Assembly (NCBI GenBank): GCA_030147305.1
Contig: JASLAE010000247.1
Span: forward strand, 1 to 11,060
DNA length: 11,060 bases
From: Cesiribacter sp.
GTDB taxonomy: Bacteria > Bacteroidota > Bacteroidia > Cytophagales > Cyclobacteriaceae
Reading direction: 5' to 3'
Every line of letters starts with the position of its first letter. The first letter of the stretch is position 1. Of the stretch, positions 1 to 6,037 are shown piece after piece. The translations under genes were made by a program, and so were the position numbers. The notes beneath the pieces were generated by a model, which saw nothing but the letters and a program-made list of their open reading frames with translations, was not told the origin of the DNA and ran no database searches.

Positions 1-372
1 CCAGCCAGGGCGGCAGATTATTATCGGGTAAAGGTTTATGAGAACGATTCTCTTTACAATGACAGAACAGATCTGCTGGTGCCGGATAGCCGTTTTGTGC
101 CAGATACCATTATTCAGCAGCTGCTCTACCCGTTCAAGGTAGGTGATACGGTAAAGGTGGAGCTCTACAGCCTCAATGCCGAGATGTATGATTACTATAT
201 AGAGCTTATCTCGCTTCTTTTTAACGATGGAGGATTATTTAGTCCGCCACCCCGTAACCCAGCCAGCAACATCAGAAATGTTACCAATCCAGATCGGCCA
301 CCGGTAGGTTTTTTTCAGGTTGCTTCATTTGATACAGGCATCATCATCATAGAAGAAGAGGAAGATGAATGA
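1..372 (+). CDS. DUF4249-like protein, 3' end (partial)
   Basis: The reading frame is open from the first base of the window, so the gene begins upstream; the GTG at 79 is internal and is not a start. The 123 visible residues include a YYRVKVYEND stretch, a GDTVKVELYSLN strand followed by MYDYYIEL, and an FNDGGLFSPPPRNPASNIRN segment ending in VGFFQVASF. That order (strand, 'YDY' helix, proline/asparagine-rich loop, 'G-F/Y-F' ending) is what I know of the C-terminal half of DUF4249 proteins. These are Bacteroidota envelope proteins often encoded beside TonB-dependent receptors; whether one lies upstream cannot be seen. Most relatives end soon after the GYFSAS-like strand, but this one carries an extra tail, IIIIEEEEDE, encoded by short ATC and GAA/GAG runs. 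The molecular function is unknown. Family assignment is by remembered motif pattern only. Confidence 0.72.
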   Translation, partial: PARAADYYRVKVYENDSLYNDRTDLLVPDSRFVPDTIIQQLLYPFKVGDTVKVELYSLNAEMYDYYIELISLLFNDGGLFSPPPRNPASNIRNVTNPDRPPVGFFQVASFDTGIIIIEEEEDE

Positions 373-476
373 TTTTCCGAAGGCAGTTTGTCTGGAAGAG
401 CTCTGATCTAAAAACCAGTGCTGCCGGAGGGTAAAGTTTTTAACAGGGGATGGGCAGGCTAAAAAAAAAGAATCAC

Positions 477-507
477 TTTGCTTTGAATCCTTTTTGGGTT
501 ATTTTTG
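477..507 (+). promoter_or_regulatory. Bacteroidota-type promoter of atpDC
   Basis: TTTG at 477-480 is followed after 19 bp by TATTTTTG at 500-507, a full match to the Bacteroidota sigma consensus TTTG-N19/21-TAnnTTTG. It predicts a transcript start near 512-515 and a leader of roughly 35 nt before the atpD ATG at 549. No Shine-Dalgarno site precedes the ATG; the leader is A/T rich, which is usual in this phylum. Confidence 0.75.
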
Positions 508-548
508 CACTCTGAAAAATCCAAGCGTTAATCCTTTTTTAATAAAAA

Positions 549-2054
549 ATGGCAAATATTGGTAGAATTACCCAGGTAATTGGCCCAGTGGTAGACGTAA
601 GCTTCGTAGCAGAAGGATCTCGTTTACCCAACATCCTAGATGCCCTCGTAGTAACCCGTCTGAATGGGCAAAAAGTTGTACTGGAAGTACAGCAGCACCT
701 GGGTGAAGACCGTGTACGTACAATCGCCATGGATTCTACCGAAGGCATGGTGCGCGGCATGGAAGTTGTGGACACTGGCACTGCTATTCAAATGCCTATA
801 GGCGACGACATCCGCGGACGCCTGTTCAATGTGGTTGGTGAGGCCATCGATGGTCTTCCGCAGCCAAAAGGCACCAGGGGTCTTCCCATTCACCGCTCTG
901 CTCCCAGATTCGAAGATCTTTCTACTTCATCAGAAGTACTTTATACAGGTATTAAGGTAATTGACCTGATCGAGCCTTATGCCAAAGGTGGTAAAATTGG
1001 TCTTTTCGGTGGTGCCGGTGTAGGTAAAACCGTTTTGATTCAGGAATTGATTAACAACATTGCAAAAGCTTACGCCGGTCTATCAGTATTTGCCGGTGTG
1101 GGTGAGCGTACGCGCGAAGGAAATGACCTGTTGCGTGAAATGATCGAAGCCGGTATTGTAAGCTACGGCAAAGAATTTTCTCATACCCTTGAAGAAAAAG
1201 GTGGCTGGGACCTTTCCAGCGTAAACCTGGAAAACCTTAAAGACTCTAAGGCAACCTTTGTGTTCGGACAGATGAACGAACCTCCGGGTGCCCGTGCGCG
1301 TGTGGCCCTTTCCGGTCTTACCATTGCAGAGTACTTCCGTGATGGCGAAGGCGGCGAGCAAGGTCGCGATATCCTTTTCTTCGTAGACAACATTTTCCGC
1401 TTTACCCAGGCAGGATCAGAAGTATCGGCCCTTTTAGGCCGTATGCCATCTGCCGTAGGTTACCAGCCAACCCTGGCCACAGAAATGGGTGCCATGCAGG
1501 AGCGTATTACCTCTACCAAGCGTGGATCTATTACTTCTGTGCAGGCGGTATACGTACCTGCTGACGACTTAACTGACCCGGCACCAGCTACTACCTTTGC
1601 GCACTTAGATGCAACAACCGTATTAAGCCGTAAGATTGCCGAGCTTGGTATTTATCCTGCCGTGGACCCGCTTGACTCTACATCCCGTATCCTTACCCCG
1701 GACATTCTGGGTGCCGAGCATTATGGCTGTACGCAGCGTGTAAAAATGATCCTCCAGCGCTATAAAGAGCTTCAGGACATTATTGCCATCCTAGGTATGG
1801 ACGAGCTTAGCGAGGAAGATAAACTGGTTGTACACCGTGCCCGTCGCGTACAGCGCTTCCTGTCTCAGCCATTCCACGTAGCAGAGCAGTTTACTGGTCT
1901 TAAAGGTGTGTTGGTAGACATCAAGGACACCATCAAAGGCTTTAACATGATCATGGACGGTGAGCTGGATCACCTGCCTGAAGCTGCCTTTAACCTGGTA
2001 GGAACTATCGAGCAGGCCATCGCGAAAGGCGAAAAAATGATGGCAGAAGCTTAA
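549..2054 (+). CDS. atpD: F1 ATP synthase subunit beta
   Basis: This is the catalytic subunit of the F1Fo ATP synthase, making ATP from ADP and phosphate on the cytoplasmic face of the inner membrane. In order it shows the N-terminal barrel (MANIGRITQVIGPVVDVSF), Walker A GGAGVGKT at residues 154-161, the catalytic GERTREGND segment (Glu186), Walker B ILFFVD with Asp280, the FRFTQAGSEVSALLGRMPS loop, and DELSEED at 418-424, the contact with the rotor. At 501 residues it is longer than the roughly 460 of Escherichia coli. About 28 extra residues lie between the REM motif at 196-198 and GQMNEPPGAR, including HTLEEKGGW. The ATG at 549 gives the standard N-terminus. atpC follows after 6 bp in the same unit. 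The other ATP synthase genes are not in the window; in many Bacteroidota they sit at a separate locus. Confidence 0.99.
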   Translation: MANIGRITQVIGPVVDVSFVAEGSRLPNILDALVVTRLNGQKVVLEVQQHLGEDRVRTIAMDSTEGMVRGMEVVDTGTAIQMPIGDDIRGRLFNVVGEAIDGLPQPKGTRGLPIHRSAPRFEDLSTSSEVLYTGIKVIDLIEPYAKGGKIGLFGGAGVGKTVLIQELINNIAKAYAGLSVFAGVGERTREGNDLLREMIEAGIVSYGKEFSHTLEEKGGWDLSSVNLENLKDSKATFVFGQMNEPPGARARVALSGLTIAEYFRDGEGGEQGRDILFFVDNIFRFTQAGSEVSALLGRMPSAVGYQPTLATEMGAMQERITSTKRGSITSVQAVYVPADDLTDPAPATTFAHLDATTVLSRKIAELGIYPAVDPLDSTSRILTPDILGAEHYGCTQRVKMILQRYKELQDIIAILGMDELSEEDKLVVHRARRVQRFLSQPFHVAEQFTGLKGVLVDIKDTIKGFNMIMDGELDHLPEAAFNLVGTIEQAIAKGEKMMAEA

Positions 2055-2060
2055 TTCAAT

Positions 2061-2312
2061 ATGTTTTTACAAATAATTACCCCGGATAAAAAAGTATTTG
2101 AAGGCGAAGTAGACAGTGCTACTTTTCCAGGAACTAAAGGTTCTTTTCAGGTACTGACCAACCACGCTCCGCTCATCAGCACCCTGGCACAAGGCAATAT
2201 TGTGTATGTGAGCAAAGCCGAAGGCCGCCGCAGTCTAATGGTAGACGGTGGCGTGGTAGAGGTATTGAATAATAAAATTTCTGTTCTGGTAGAGCGTTTG
2301 CTTAGCGAATAA
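2061..2312 (+). CDS. atpC: F1 ATP synthase subunit epsilon, short form
   Basis: Epsilon belongs to the central stalk of F1 and links rotation of the c-ring to the catalytic subunits. The 83 residues match only the N-terminal beta-sandwich domain: MFLQIITPDKKVFEGEVDSA, then FPGTKGSFQVLTNHAPLISTL, then GGVVEVLNNKISVLVE. The protein stops after this domain. The C-terminal two-helix domain that in E. coli (about 139 residues) can insert into F1 and block ATP hydrolysis is absent. This is a natural short form rather than a truncation: the frame ends in a clean TAA and a terminator follows. Short epsilon subunits are, as far as I recall, common in Bacteroidota. The gene starts 6 bp after atpD and is surely cotranscribed with it. 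Confidence 0.97.
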   Translation: MFLQIITPDKKVFEGEVDSATFPGTKGSFQVLTNHAPLISTLAQGNIVYVSKAEGRRSLMVDGGVVEVLNNKISVLVERLLSE

Positions 2313-2332
2313 GCTTCCGGATCTGCAGCATT

Positions 2333-2366
2333 AAAAAGGCGAACCAGTAAATGGGTCGCCTTTTTT
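2333..2366. terminator. Bidirectional terminator between atpC and the LysM gene
   Basis: AAAAAGGCGAACC (2333-2345) pairs with GGGTCGCCTTTTTT (2353-2366), with one bulged A, around a 7-nt loop. It has a T tract on the right and an A tract on the left, so it can end the atpDC transcript (+) and the convergent LysM transcript (-). Confidence 0.85.
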
Positions 2367-2393
2367 AGTTTGTGCATTCACTGCTTTGAGTGA

Positions 2394-2747
2394 CTATTGC
2401 TTGCTCGGTATTTTAATTTTTTGACCCGGATGAATCATGTCAGGATTTTTGATTACATCCTTGTTAGCCTCATAGATAATGCGCCATTTGGTAGCATCTC
2501 CATACCGCTGCTTGGCAATAGCCGACAAGCTGTCACCTTTCTTTATTTCATAGTACTCAGGAGCGATGGCCGCTGGCTGGCTTTGCGCTGCAGGCTGATT
2601 TTGCAATGGTTGCCGATCCTGAGGCTGTTTAGCATTTAGATCCACAATAGAGCCTGTACCTTTTTTATCCTGCTGCTGGTGACGGGCCGGCTGCTTTGGC
2701 TCCACTTTTTCTTCTTTTCCTTTGCGGAAAAAATCAAAAACTCCCAT
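2394..2747 (-). CDS. Small LysM-domain protein
   Basis: The 117-residue protein has one LysM domain at its C-terminus (residues about 65-115): YYEIKKGDSLSAIAKQRYGD, then an IIYEANKDVI helix and a closing HPGQKIKIP strand. Before it lies a low-complexity linker rich in Gln, Pro, Lys and Ala (15-63). The N-terminus MGVFDFFRKGKEEK is amphipathic and has no signal peptide or lipobox. The LysM sequence, with the 'EANKxxIKxPDxIxPGQ' pattern, resembles the LysM half of the cytoplasmic BON-LysM protein Kbp/YgaU, a potassium-binding protein of E. coli. The BON domain itself is missing, so a potassium role cannot be assumed. LysM normally binds peptidoglycan, yet no export signal is visible. The ATG at 2747 is preceded by A/T-rich sequence without a Shine-Dalgarno site. 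It is divergent from the lipoprotein gene at 2892. Confidence 0.88.
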   Translation of the reverse strand: MGVFDFFRKGKEEKVEPKQPARHQQQDKKGTGSIVDLNAKQPQDRQPLQNQPAAQSQPAAIAPEYYEIKKGDSLSAIAKQRYGDATKWRIIYEANKDVIKNPDMIHPGQKIKIPSKQ

Positions 2748-2891
2748 GATTATAAAAATTTCTTGTTTTAAATACTTTTCTGTTTAGAAGTGTACGGTTG
2801 ATGGGTGTAAAAGTTAAGTAGGTACTGAAACAATACTACTGCTCTGCGGTTTTAGAAAGTACTTTTAGAACATAAACAGTCCAATATTTTT

Positions 2892-3296
2892 ATGAAACTA
2901 GTGCGTTTATATACCGTTTTGTTGCTGTTGCCCATGATGCTGGCAACGGCTTGCAACAATAAAAAGGATGAGAACCCAAGGTTAATGGTAGCTGGTGAAA
3001 ACAGCAAAACCTGGATAGCCAGAAAAGAGACAAATGCTCAGGGAGATAAAGAAAAGCTAAGCAATGCAGAACAGGACCAAAAAATGGTTTTTTATGCCAA
3101 TGGTACCTTTCAGCTACAGGACAATGCAGAATTTCAGGCAGGTCGCTGGAATTATAATGCCAGTCAGCAGGAGATAGAGATCATTTTTGATGATCGGCAG
3201 GATGTAAAAGAAGTATTTCATGTGCAGGAACTGGAAGATAATAAAATGGTGCTTCATGCCAGTGACGGCTCTACCCTGCAACTAAAGCCGGAATAG
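2892..3296 (+). CDS. Lipocalin-like lipoprotein
   Basis: The 134-residue protein starts with a lipoprotein signal peptide: positively charged MKLVR, a hydrophobic run VLLLLPMMLA, and the lipobox ATAC with Cys21 as the lipidated residue. NNKKDEN follows the cysteine; a K/D/E cluster there resembles the export signal that sends Bacteroidota lipoproteins to the cell surface (inference). The mature part has Trp41 near the start, MVFYANGTFQL (65-75), GRWNYN (84-89), a strand EIEIIFDD, and the final pair NKMVLHA / GSTLQLKPE. This pattern of short strands with 'NGTF' and 'G-W-x-Y' matches the small lipocalin-like lipoproteins of Bacteroidota, whose ligands are mostly unknown. A hairpin terminator follows 25 bp after the stop. 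Confidence 0.83.
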   Translation: MKLVRLYTVLLLLPMMLATACNNKKDENPRLMVAGENSKTWIARKETNAQGDKEKLSNAEQDQKMVFYANGTFQLQDNAEFQAGRWNYNASQQEIEIIFDDRQDVKEVFHVQELEDNKMVLHASDGSTLQLKPE

Positions 3297-3320
3297 TATA
3301 CTTGCTTGTTTAGAATAAGT

Positions 3321-3351
3321 AAAAGCTGCCACTCCTGGCAGCTTTTTTTTT
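3321..3351 (+). terminator. Rho-independent terminator after the lipoprotein gene
   Basis: AAAAGCTGCCA (3321-3331) and TGGCAGCTTTT (3336-3346) form a perfect stem around the 4-nt loop CTCC, followed by a T tract to 3351. It ends the transcript of the lipoprotein gene just upstream. Confidence 0.9.
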
Positions 3352-3380
3352 GCGCAAGTGGGATTCGCTGGCTAATTTAG
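3349..3380 (+). promoter_or_regulatory. Likely promoter of the four-helix membrane protein
   Basis: TTTG at 3349-3352 is followed after 20 bp by TAATTTAG at 3373-3380, seven of eight positions of TAnnTTTG. The upstream element lies inside the T tract of the preceding terminator, so one short stretch would both end one gene and start the next. The predicted leader before the ATG at 3405 is under 20 nt and includes an AGGA (3394-3397) 7 nt before the start. Confidence 0.5.
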
Positions 3381-3404
3381 CGGCTCCCAAAGCAGGATAT
3401 ACTG

Positions 3405-3812
3405 ATGAAAAAGCTGGAAAAATGGCTGGCAAAACCCTTTATGCAACGCATAGCTTACTTGCTGCTCCTGCTTTTTTGTCTATACATCTGCAGCACAAAT
3501 GGTACCTTTCGGCAACCCCTTGTGCTTGAGACTACCCGTGCCCTTCCGCTGACGATGGTAAGCGTTTTTCTGTTAGGCCTGGGCGCTCAGCTGATCTGGA
3601 ACAGGAAGTGGCTCTGGATAATCCTCTGTGGCATGACGATTTGCTTTACATTTTGGCTGGCAACTTTTAACCTTCAGCAAATTATTTCTATGGCAGGTGC
3701 AGGAGCTAGAGCAATAGTGTGGGGCACAGGCGTTATTGGGTTTACTGCCTTGCTGGTAGTAGTGCTGGCTTTTATTAACTGGATGCTGCTGCACATGAAG
3801 CCTAAGAATTGA
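3405..3812 (+). CDS. Small four-helix membrane protein, unknown function
   Basis: I do not recognise a family. The 135-residue protein has a basic N-terminus (MKKLEKWLAKPFMQR) and four predicted hydrophobic segments: about 15-30 (IAYLLLLLFCLYICS), 47-65 (LPLTMVSVFLLGLGAQLIW), 69-88 (WLWIILCGMTICFTFWLATF) and 104-129 (IVWGTGVIGFTALLVVVLAF and beyond). Loops are short, and the protein ends in the basic HMKPKN, so with four helices both ends probably face the cytoplasm. There is no signal-peptide cleavage motif and no obvious catalytic residue. The ATG at 3405 has a weak Shine-Dalgarno-like AGGA 7 nt upstream, its own likely promoter, and a terminator 24 bp after the stop, so it is probably transcribed alone. 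The frame is confidently coding because the composition and hydrophobic pattern are coherent throughout. Confidence 0.78.
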   Translation: MKKLEKWLAKPFMQRIAYLLLLLFCLYICSTNGTFRQPLVLETTRALPLTMVSVFLLGLGAQLIWNRKWLWIILCGMTICFTFWLATFNLQQIISMAGAGARAIVWGTGVIGFTALLVVVLAFINWMLLHMKPKN

Positions 3813-3835
3813 TGATTTCAACAAGATATAATAGA

Positions 3836-3857
3836 AAACCCCGCCGAAGCGGGGTTT
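3836..3857. terminator. Bidirectional terminator between convergent genes
   Basis: AAACCCCGC (3836-3844) and GCGGGGTTT (3849-3857) form a perfect 9-bp stem closed by the tetraloop CGAA. T-rich sequence lies on the right and A-rich sequence on the left, so it can serve both the membrane protein gene (+) and the pseudouridine synthase gene (-). Confidence 0.88.
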
Positions 3858-3862
3858 GTTGT

Positions 3863-4600
3863 TTATGCGCCGAACATATTGTCCAGCTTGTTCATCTTTA
3901 ATTTTTGCTCTTCCAGGGTGAGAAACTGTTCCCAGAAGTGATTCTCAGGCAGGCCGGCACGAATAAAGATCGGCTCTTTTTTAACCGGATGCTCGAACTT
4001 TAAATTTTTAGCATGCAGGTTAATGCTTCCATCAGGGTTGGGTTTGTTGAACCCATACTTTACATCTCCCCGGATGGGGCAGCCCATGCTTGCCAGCTGC
4101 ACCCGGATCTGATGTGGACGCCCCGTGAGGGGCTGTACTTCCAGCAGGTAATGGTCGTTGAGGTACCCCAGCACCCGATAAGTTAGCTCAGAACGTTTGC
4201 CTTCCGGTACCTCATATTCATAGGCCGTGGTGACATTGCGTGTTTCGTCTTTCACCAGCCAGTGCAACAGCTTGCCGCTTTTCTCGGGTGGACGGTTTTT
4301 CACAACTGCCCAGTAGGTTTTATACACCTTCTTGGTCTGGAACATCTTGTTCATACGTTCCAGGGCTTTGCTGGTACGGGCTAAAATAACAGCCCCACTC
4401 ACTGGCCTGTCCAGGCGGTGCACCACACCCAGGAATACATCGCCCGGTTTATTATACTTTTCCTTGATATATTCTTTTCCCCAGTCTGCCAGTGTTTTGT
4501 CTCCGGTAGCGTCGCCTTGCGCCAGCACACCGGCAGCTTTGTTTACGATCAGGAGGTGGTTGTCTTCGTATATAACGGTAAAGGGAGGTCGGTTCTTCAT
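3863..4600 (-). CDS. RluA-family RNA pseudouridine synthase
   Basis: The enzyme isomerises uridine to pseudouridine in rRNA or tRNA in the cytoplasm. Numbered from the ATG at 4600 it has 245 residues. The N-terminal FTVIYEDNHLLIVNKAAGVL is the usual first motif of the family. The catalytic motif HRLDRPVSGAVILARTSKAL carries the essential Asp64, and LTGRPHQIRVQLA (158-170) is the third conserved motif, followed by GCPIRGDVKYG. There is no N-terminal S4 domain, so it belongs with the compact RluA/TruC-like members rather than RluC/RluD; the target nucleotide cannot be deduced. A GTG two codons upstream (4606) is in frame, but the ATG fits the family start and lies 11 nt or so after the predicted transcript start. 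The kinase gene upstream on the same strand ends 87 nt earlier. Confidence 0.95.
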   Translation of the reverse strand: MKNRPPFTVIYEDNHLLIVNKAAGVLAQGDATGDKTLADWGKEYIKEKYNKPGDVFLGVVHRLDRPVSGAVILARTSKALERMNKMFQTKKVYKTYWAVVKNRPPEKSGKLLHWLVKDETRNVTTAYEYEVPEGKRSELTYRVLGYLNDHYLLEVQPLTGRPHQIRVQLASMGCPIRGDVKYGFNKPNPDGSINLHAKNLKFEHPVKKEPIFIRAGLPENHFWEQFLTLEEQKLKMNKLDNMFGA

Positions 4601-4616
4601 AATCACAACGTTTAAG

Positions 4617-4624
4617 CAAAGATA
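4617..4624 (-). promoter_or_regulatory. Possible -7 element of the pseudouridine synthase gene
   Basis: Read on the minus strand, TATCTTTG is a perfect TAnnTTTG. No good TTTG is found 19-21 bp upstream (only a TGTG-like stretch), so the promoter is incomplete by eye. It predicts a very short leader and favours the ATG at 4600 over the GTG at 4606. Confidence 0.4.
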
Positions 4625-4687
4625 CGGCTATTTTTAGCCTTTAGCACATGGTGCGGGCTTATTGGAGGCATTTCATCCGTGCAAACA

Positions 4688-5905
4688 TTAGGTCCGAAGC
4701 ACAATCCGGAAAGTTGTGCCGGCGTTGGGTTCACTTTGTTTAACGTAAATGCGCCCTCCATGGTAATGGTCTATAATGCGTTTTGCAAGGGTTAATCCAA
4801 GACCCCAACCTCTTTTCTTGGTTGTAAAGCCGGGTTCAAAAACCTTTTTTACATTGGCTTTGGTAATCCCTTTTCCGTTGTCTGTAATGTCTATGTTGAG
4901 CGTTTTGTCTTTGCCGGGCGCTATGCGAATATCAATAGTACCAATACCACTCATAGCATCAACAGCATTTTTTATTACATTTTCTACTACCCAGCCAAAG
5001 AGGTGGGGATTAAGCTGGGCCTGCAGGTTATCACCTACGGTGCTCACCGAAATTTTAACTTTGCTGCTGATGCGTTTCTGCAGATAATTAACCGAACTCT
5101 GGATCAGGTCCGGTACATAGGTTGGCTCCAGCACAGGGACCGATCCTATGTTACTGAATCTTTCGGTAATCATGTGCAGCTTTTCCAGGTCTTTGGCCAT
5201 TTCGGGCAGGGCTTCGTGCTGCCGGGTACGTTCGTCGGCACGCAGGTACTCCAGCCAGGCCATCAGAGAGGAGAGGGGAGTGCCCAACTGGTGCGCTGTT
5301 TCTTTTGCAAGGCCCACCCACACCCGGTTCTGCTCTGCCGTACGGCTGTAACTAAAAGCCAGGTATGCCAGGGCACCAAAAAGTAAGATGGTGCTGAGCT
5401 GGATGACAGGATAGTAGCTTAGCTGGCGTAGCAGATCTGAGTTATGGTAAAAAACATATTCGACATGCTCAATTTCGTTAGCACCATTTCTGTAAACCAC
5501 TTGTACTGGTTCATTGTCTGCCCGCATGCTCCTGATCTCTGTTCGCAGGCGTTCAAAAAGCTCTGCTTCCGGCAGGCTGTCAGGGAAATCAAGGTTCAGG
5601 TAAGCGCCCGTAGGCTCTCCCATCTGGTCGGCCAGTATTACCGGAATAGAAGTGTTGCCTTTAATGATCTGCTCGTTGATAAAGGTAACGTTCGCATTAT
5701 CGCCCTGTTCAGCCAAAAACTCAACAGACTGGGCAAAAAGATCAATGCTGCGGCGCTCCCGCTCTTTTAATATATCAACAATGAAATTATTGTAGTACAC
5801 CGACACCGCCACAATTAAAATAGAAATAATGGCGACCAGAATCTTAATGGTGCTCTTGTGTCGGTAAAGATTTACTTCGGCTGTTTCTCGCAGTTGTCGA
5901 GCCAT
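4688..5905 (-). CDS. Membrane sensor histidine kinase (orphan)
   Basis: This is a two-component sensor kinase of 405 residues. Membrane helix 1 is at about 20-37 (IKILVAIISILIVAVSVYY), a periplasmic sensor region of some 125 residues follows (about 43-164) with no recognised domain, and helix 2 is at about 167-186. A short linker leads to the phosphoacceptor helix with H-box AKETAHQLGTPLSSL (His205). The ATP-binding domain has the N-box VVENVIKNAVDAM (307-319), G1 DNGKG (342-346), the F-box FEPGFTTK (356-363) and G2 GWGLGLTLAK (366-375). The residue after the His is Gln rather than the usual Glu/Asp, and GTP replaces RTP. I recall this HQLGTP form in other Bacteroidota kinases. No HAMP domain is evident, and no response regulator is present in the window. 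Helical segments with many charges (E/R/K) flank both membrane helices. Confidence 0.94.
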   Translation of the reverse strand: MARQLRETAEVNLYRHKSTIKILVAIISILIVAVSVYYNNFIVDILKERERRSIDLFAQSVEFLAEQGDNANVTFINEQIIKGNTSIPVILADQMGEPTGAYLNLDFPDSLPEAELFERLRTEIRSMRADNEPVQVVYRNGANEIEHVEYVFYHNSDLLRQLSYYPVIQLSTILLFGALAYLAFSYSRTAEQNRVWVGLAKETAHQLGTPLSSLMAWLEYLRADERTRQHEALPEMAKDLEKLHMITERFSNIGSVPVLEPTYVPDLIQSSVNYLQKRISSKVKISVSTVGDNLQAQLNPHLFGWVVENVIKNAVDAMSGIGTIDIRIAPGKDKTLNIDITDNGKGITKANVKKVFEPGFTTKKRGWGLGLTLAKRIIDHYHGGRIYVKQSEPNAGTTFRIVLRT

Positions 5906-5993
5906 GCAGGGGGCAGTATTTAGGGCCGCGGGGCAAAGGCGGTTTCAGCGGCACAATTTTGTTAACGAATAAACACCAATTTTATGCAAAAAG

Positions 5994-6017
5994 AAAAGCC
6001 GGACTAGCCGGCTTTTT
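5994..6017 (-). terminator. Terminator of the ABC exporter operon
   Basis: AAAAGCCGG (5994-6002) pairs with CCGGCTTTT (6008-6016) around the 5-nt loop ACTAG. On the minus strand the stem runs into a T-rich tail (the A-rich 5986-5997 on the plus strand), 21 bp beyond the permease stop. It separates the exporter operon from the histidine kinase gene. Confidence 0.83.
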
Positions 6018-6037
6018 AAGGTAAGGTGTAAATAACA

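Noticed and set aside
382..425. GGCAG/CTGCC with inner CTGG/CCAG as a terminator for the DUF4249-like gene
   Set aside because: The stem is interrupted and no T tract follows directly, so I cannot support a terminator.
539..1393. Several minus-strand ORFs opposite atpD
   Set aside because: atpD is unambiguous over this stretch, and the opposing translations look like random products with clusters of Ser, Thr and Arg.
4604..4606. GTG start for the pseudouridine synthase
   Set aside because: The ATG two codons later fits better with the family start and with the likely transcript start.
4626..4639. Small hairpin GGCTA/TAGCC before the pseudouridine synthase gene
   Set aside because: Only five base pairs with no T tract in the right place; too weak to call a terminator or operator.
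5003..5386. A 127-codon plus-strand ORF opposite the histidine kinase gene
   Set aside because: It lies wholly inside a well-supported kinase gene, and its translation shows no motif or coherent hydrophobic pattern.
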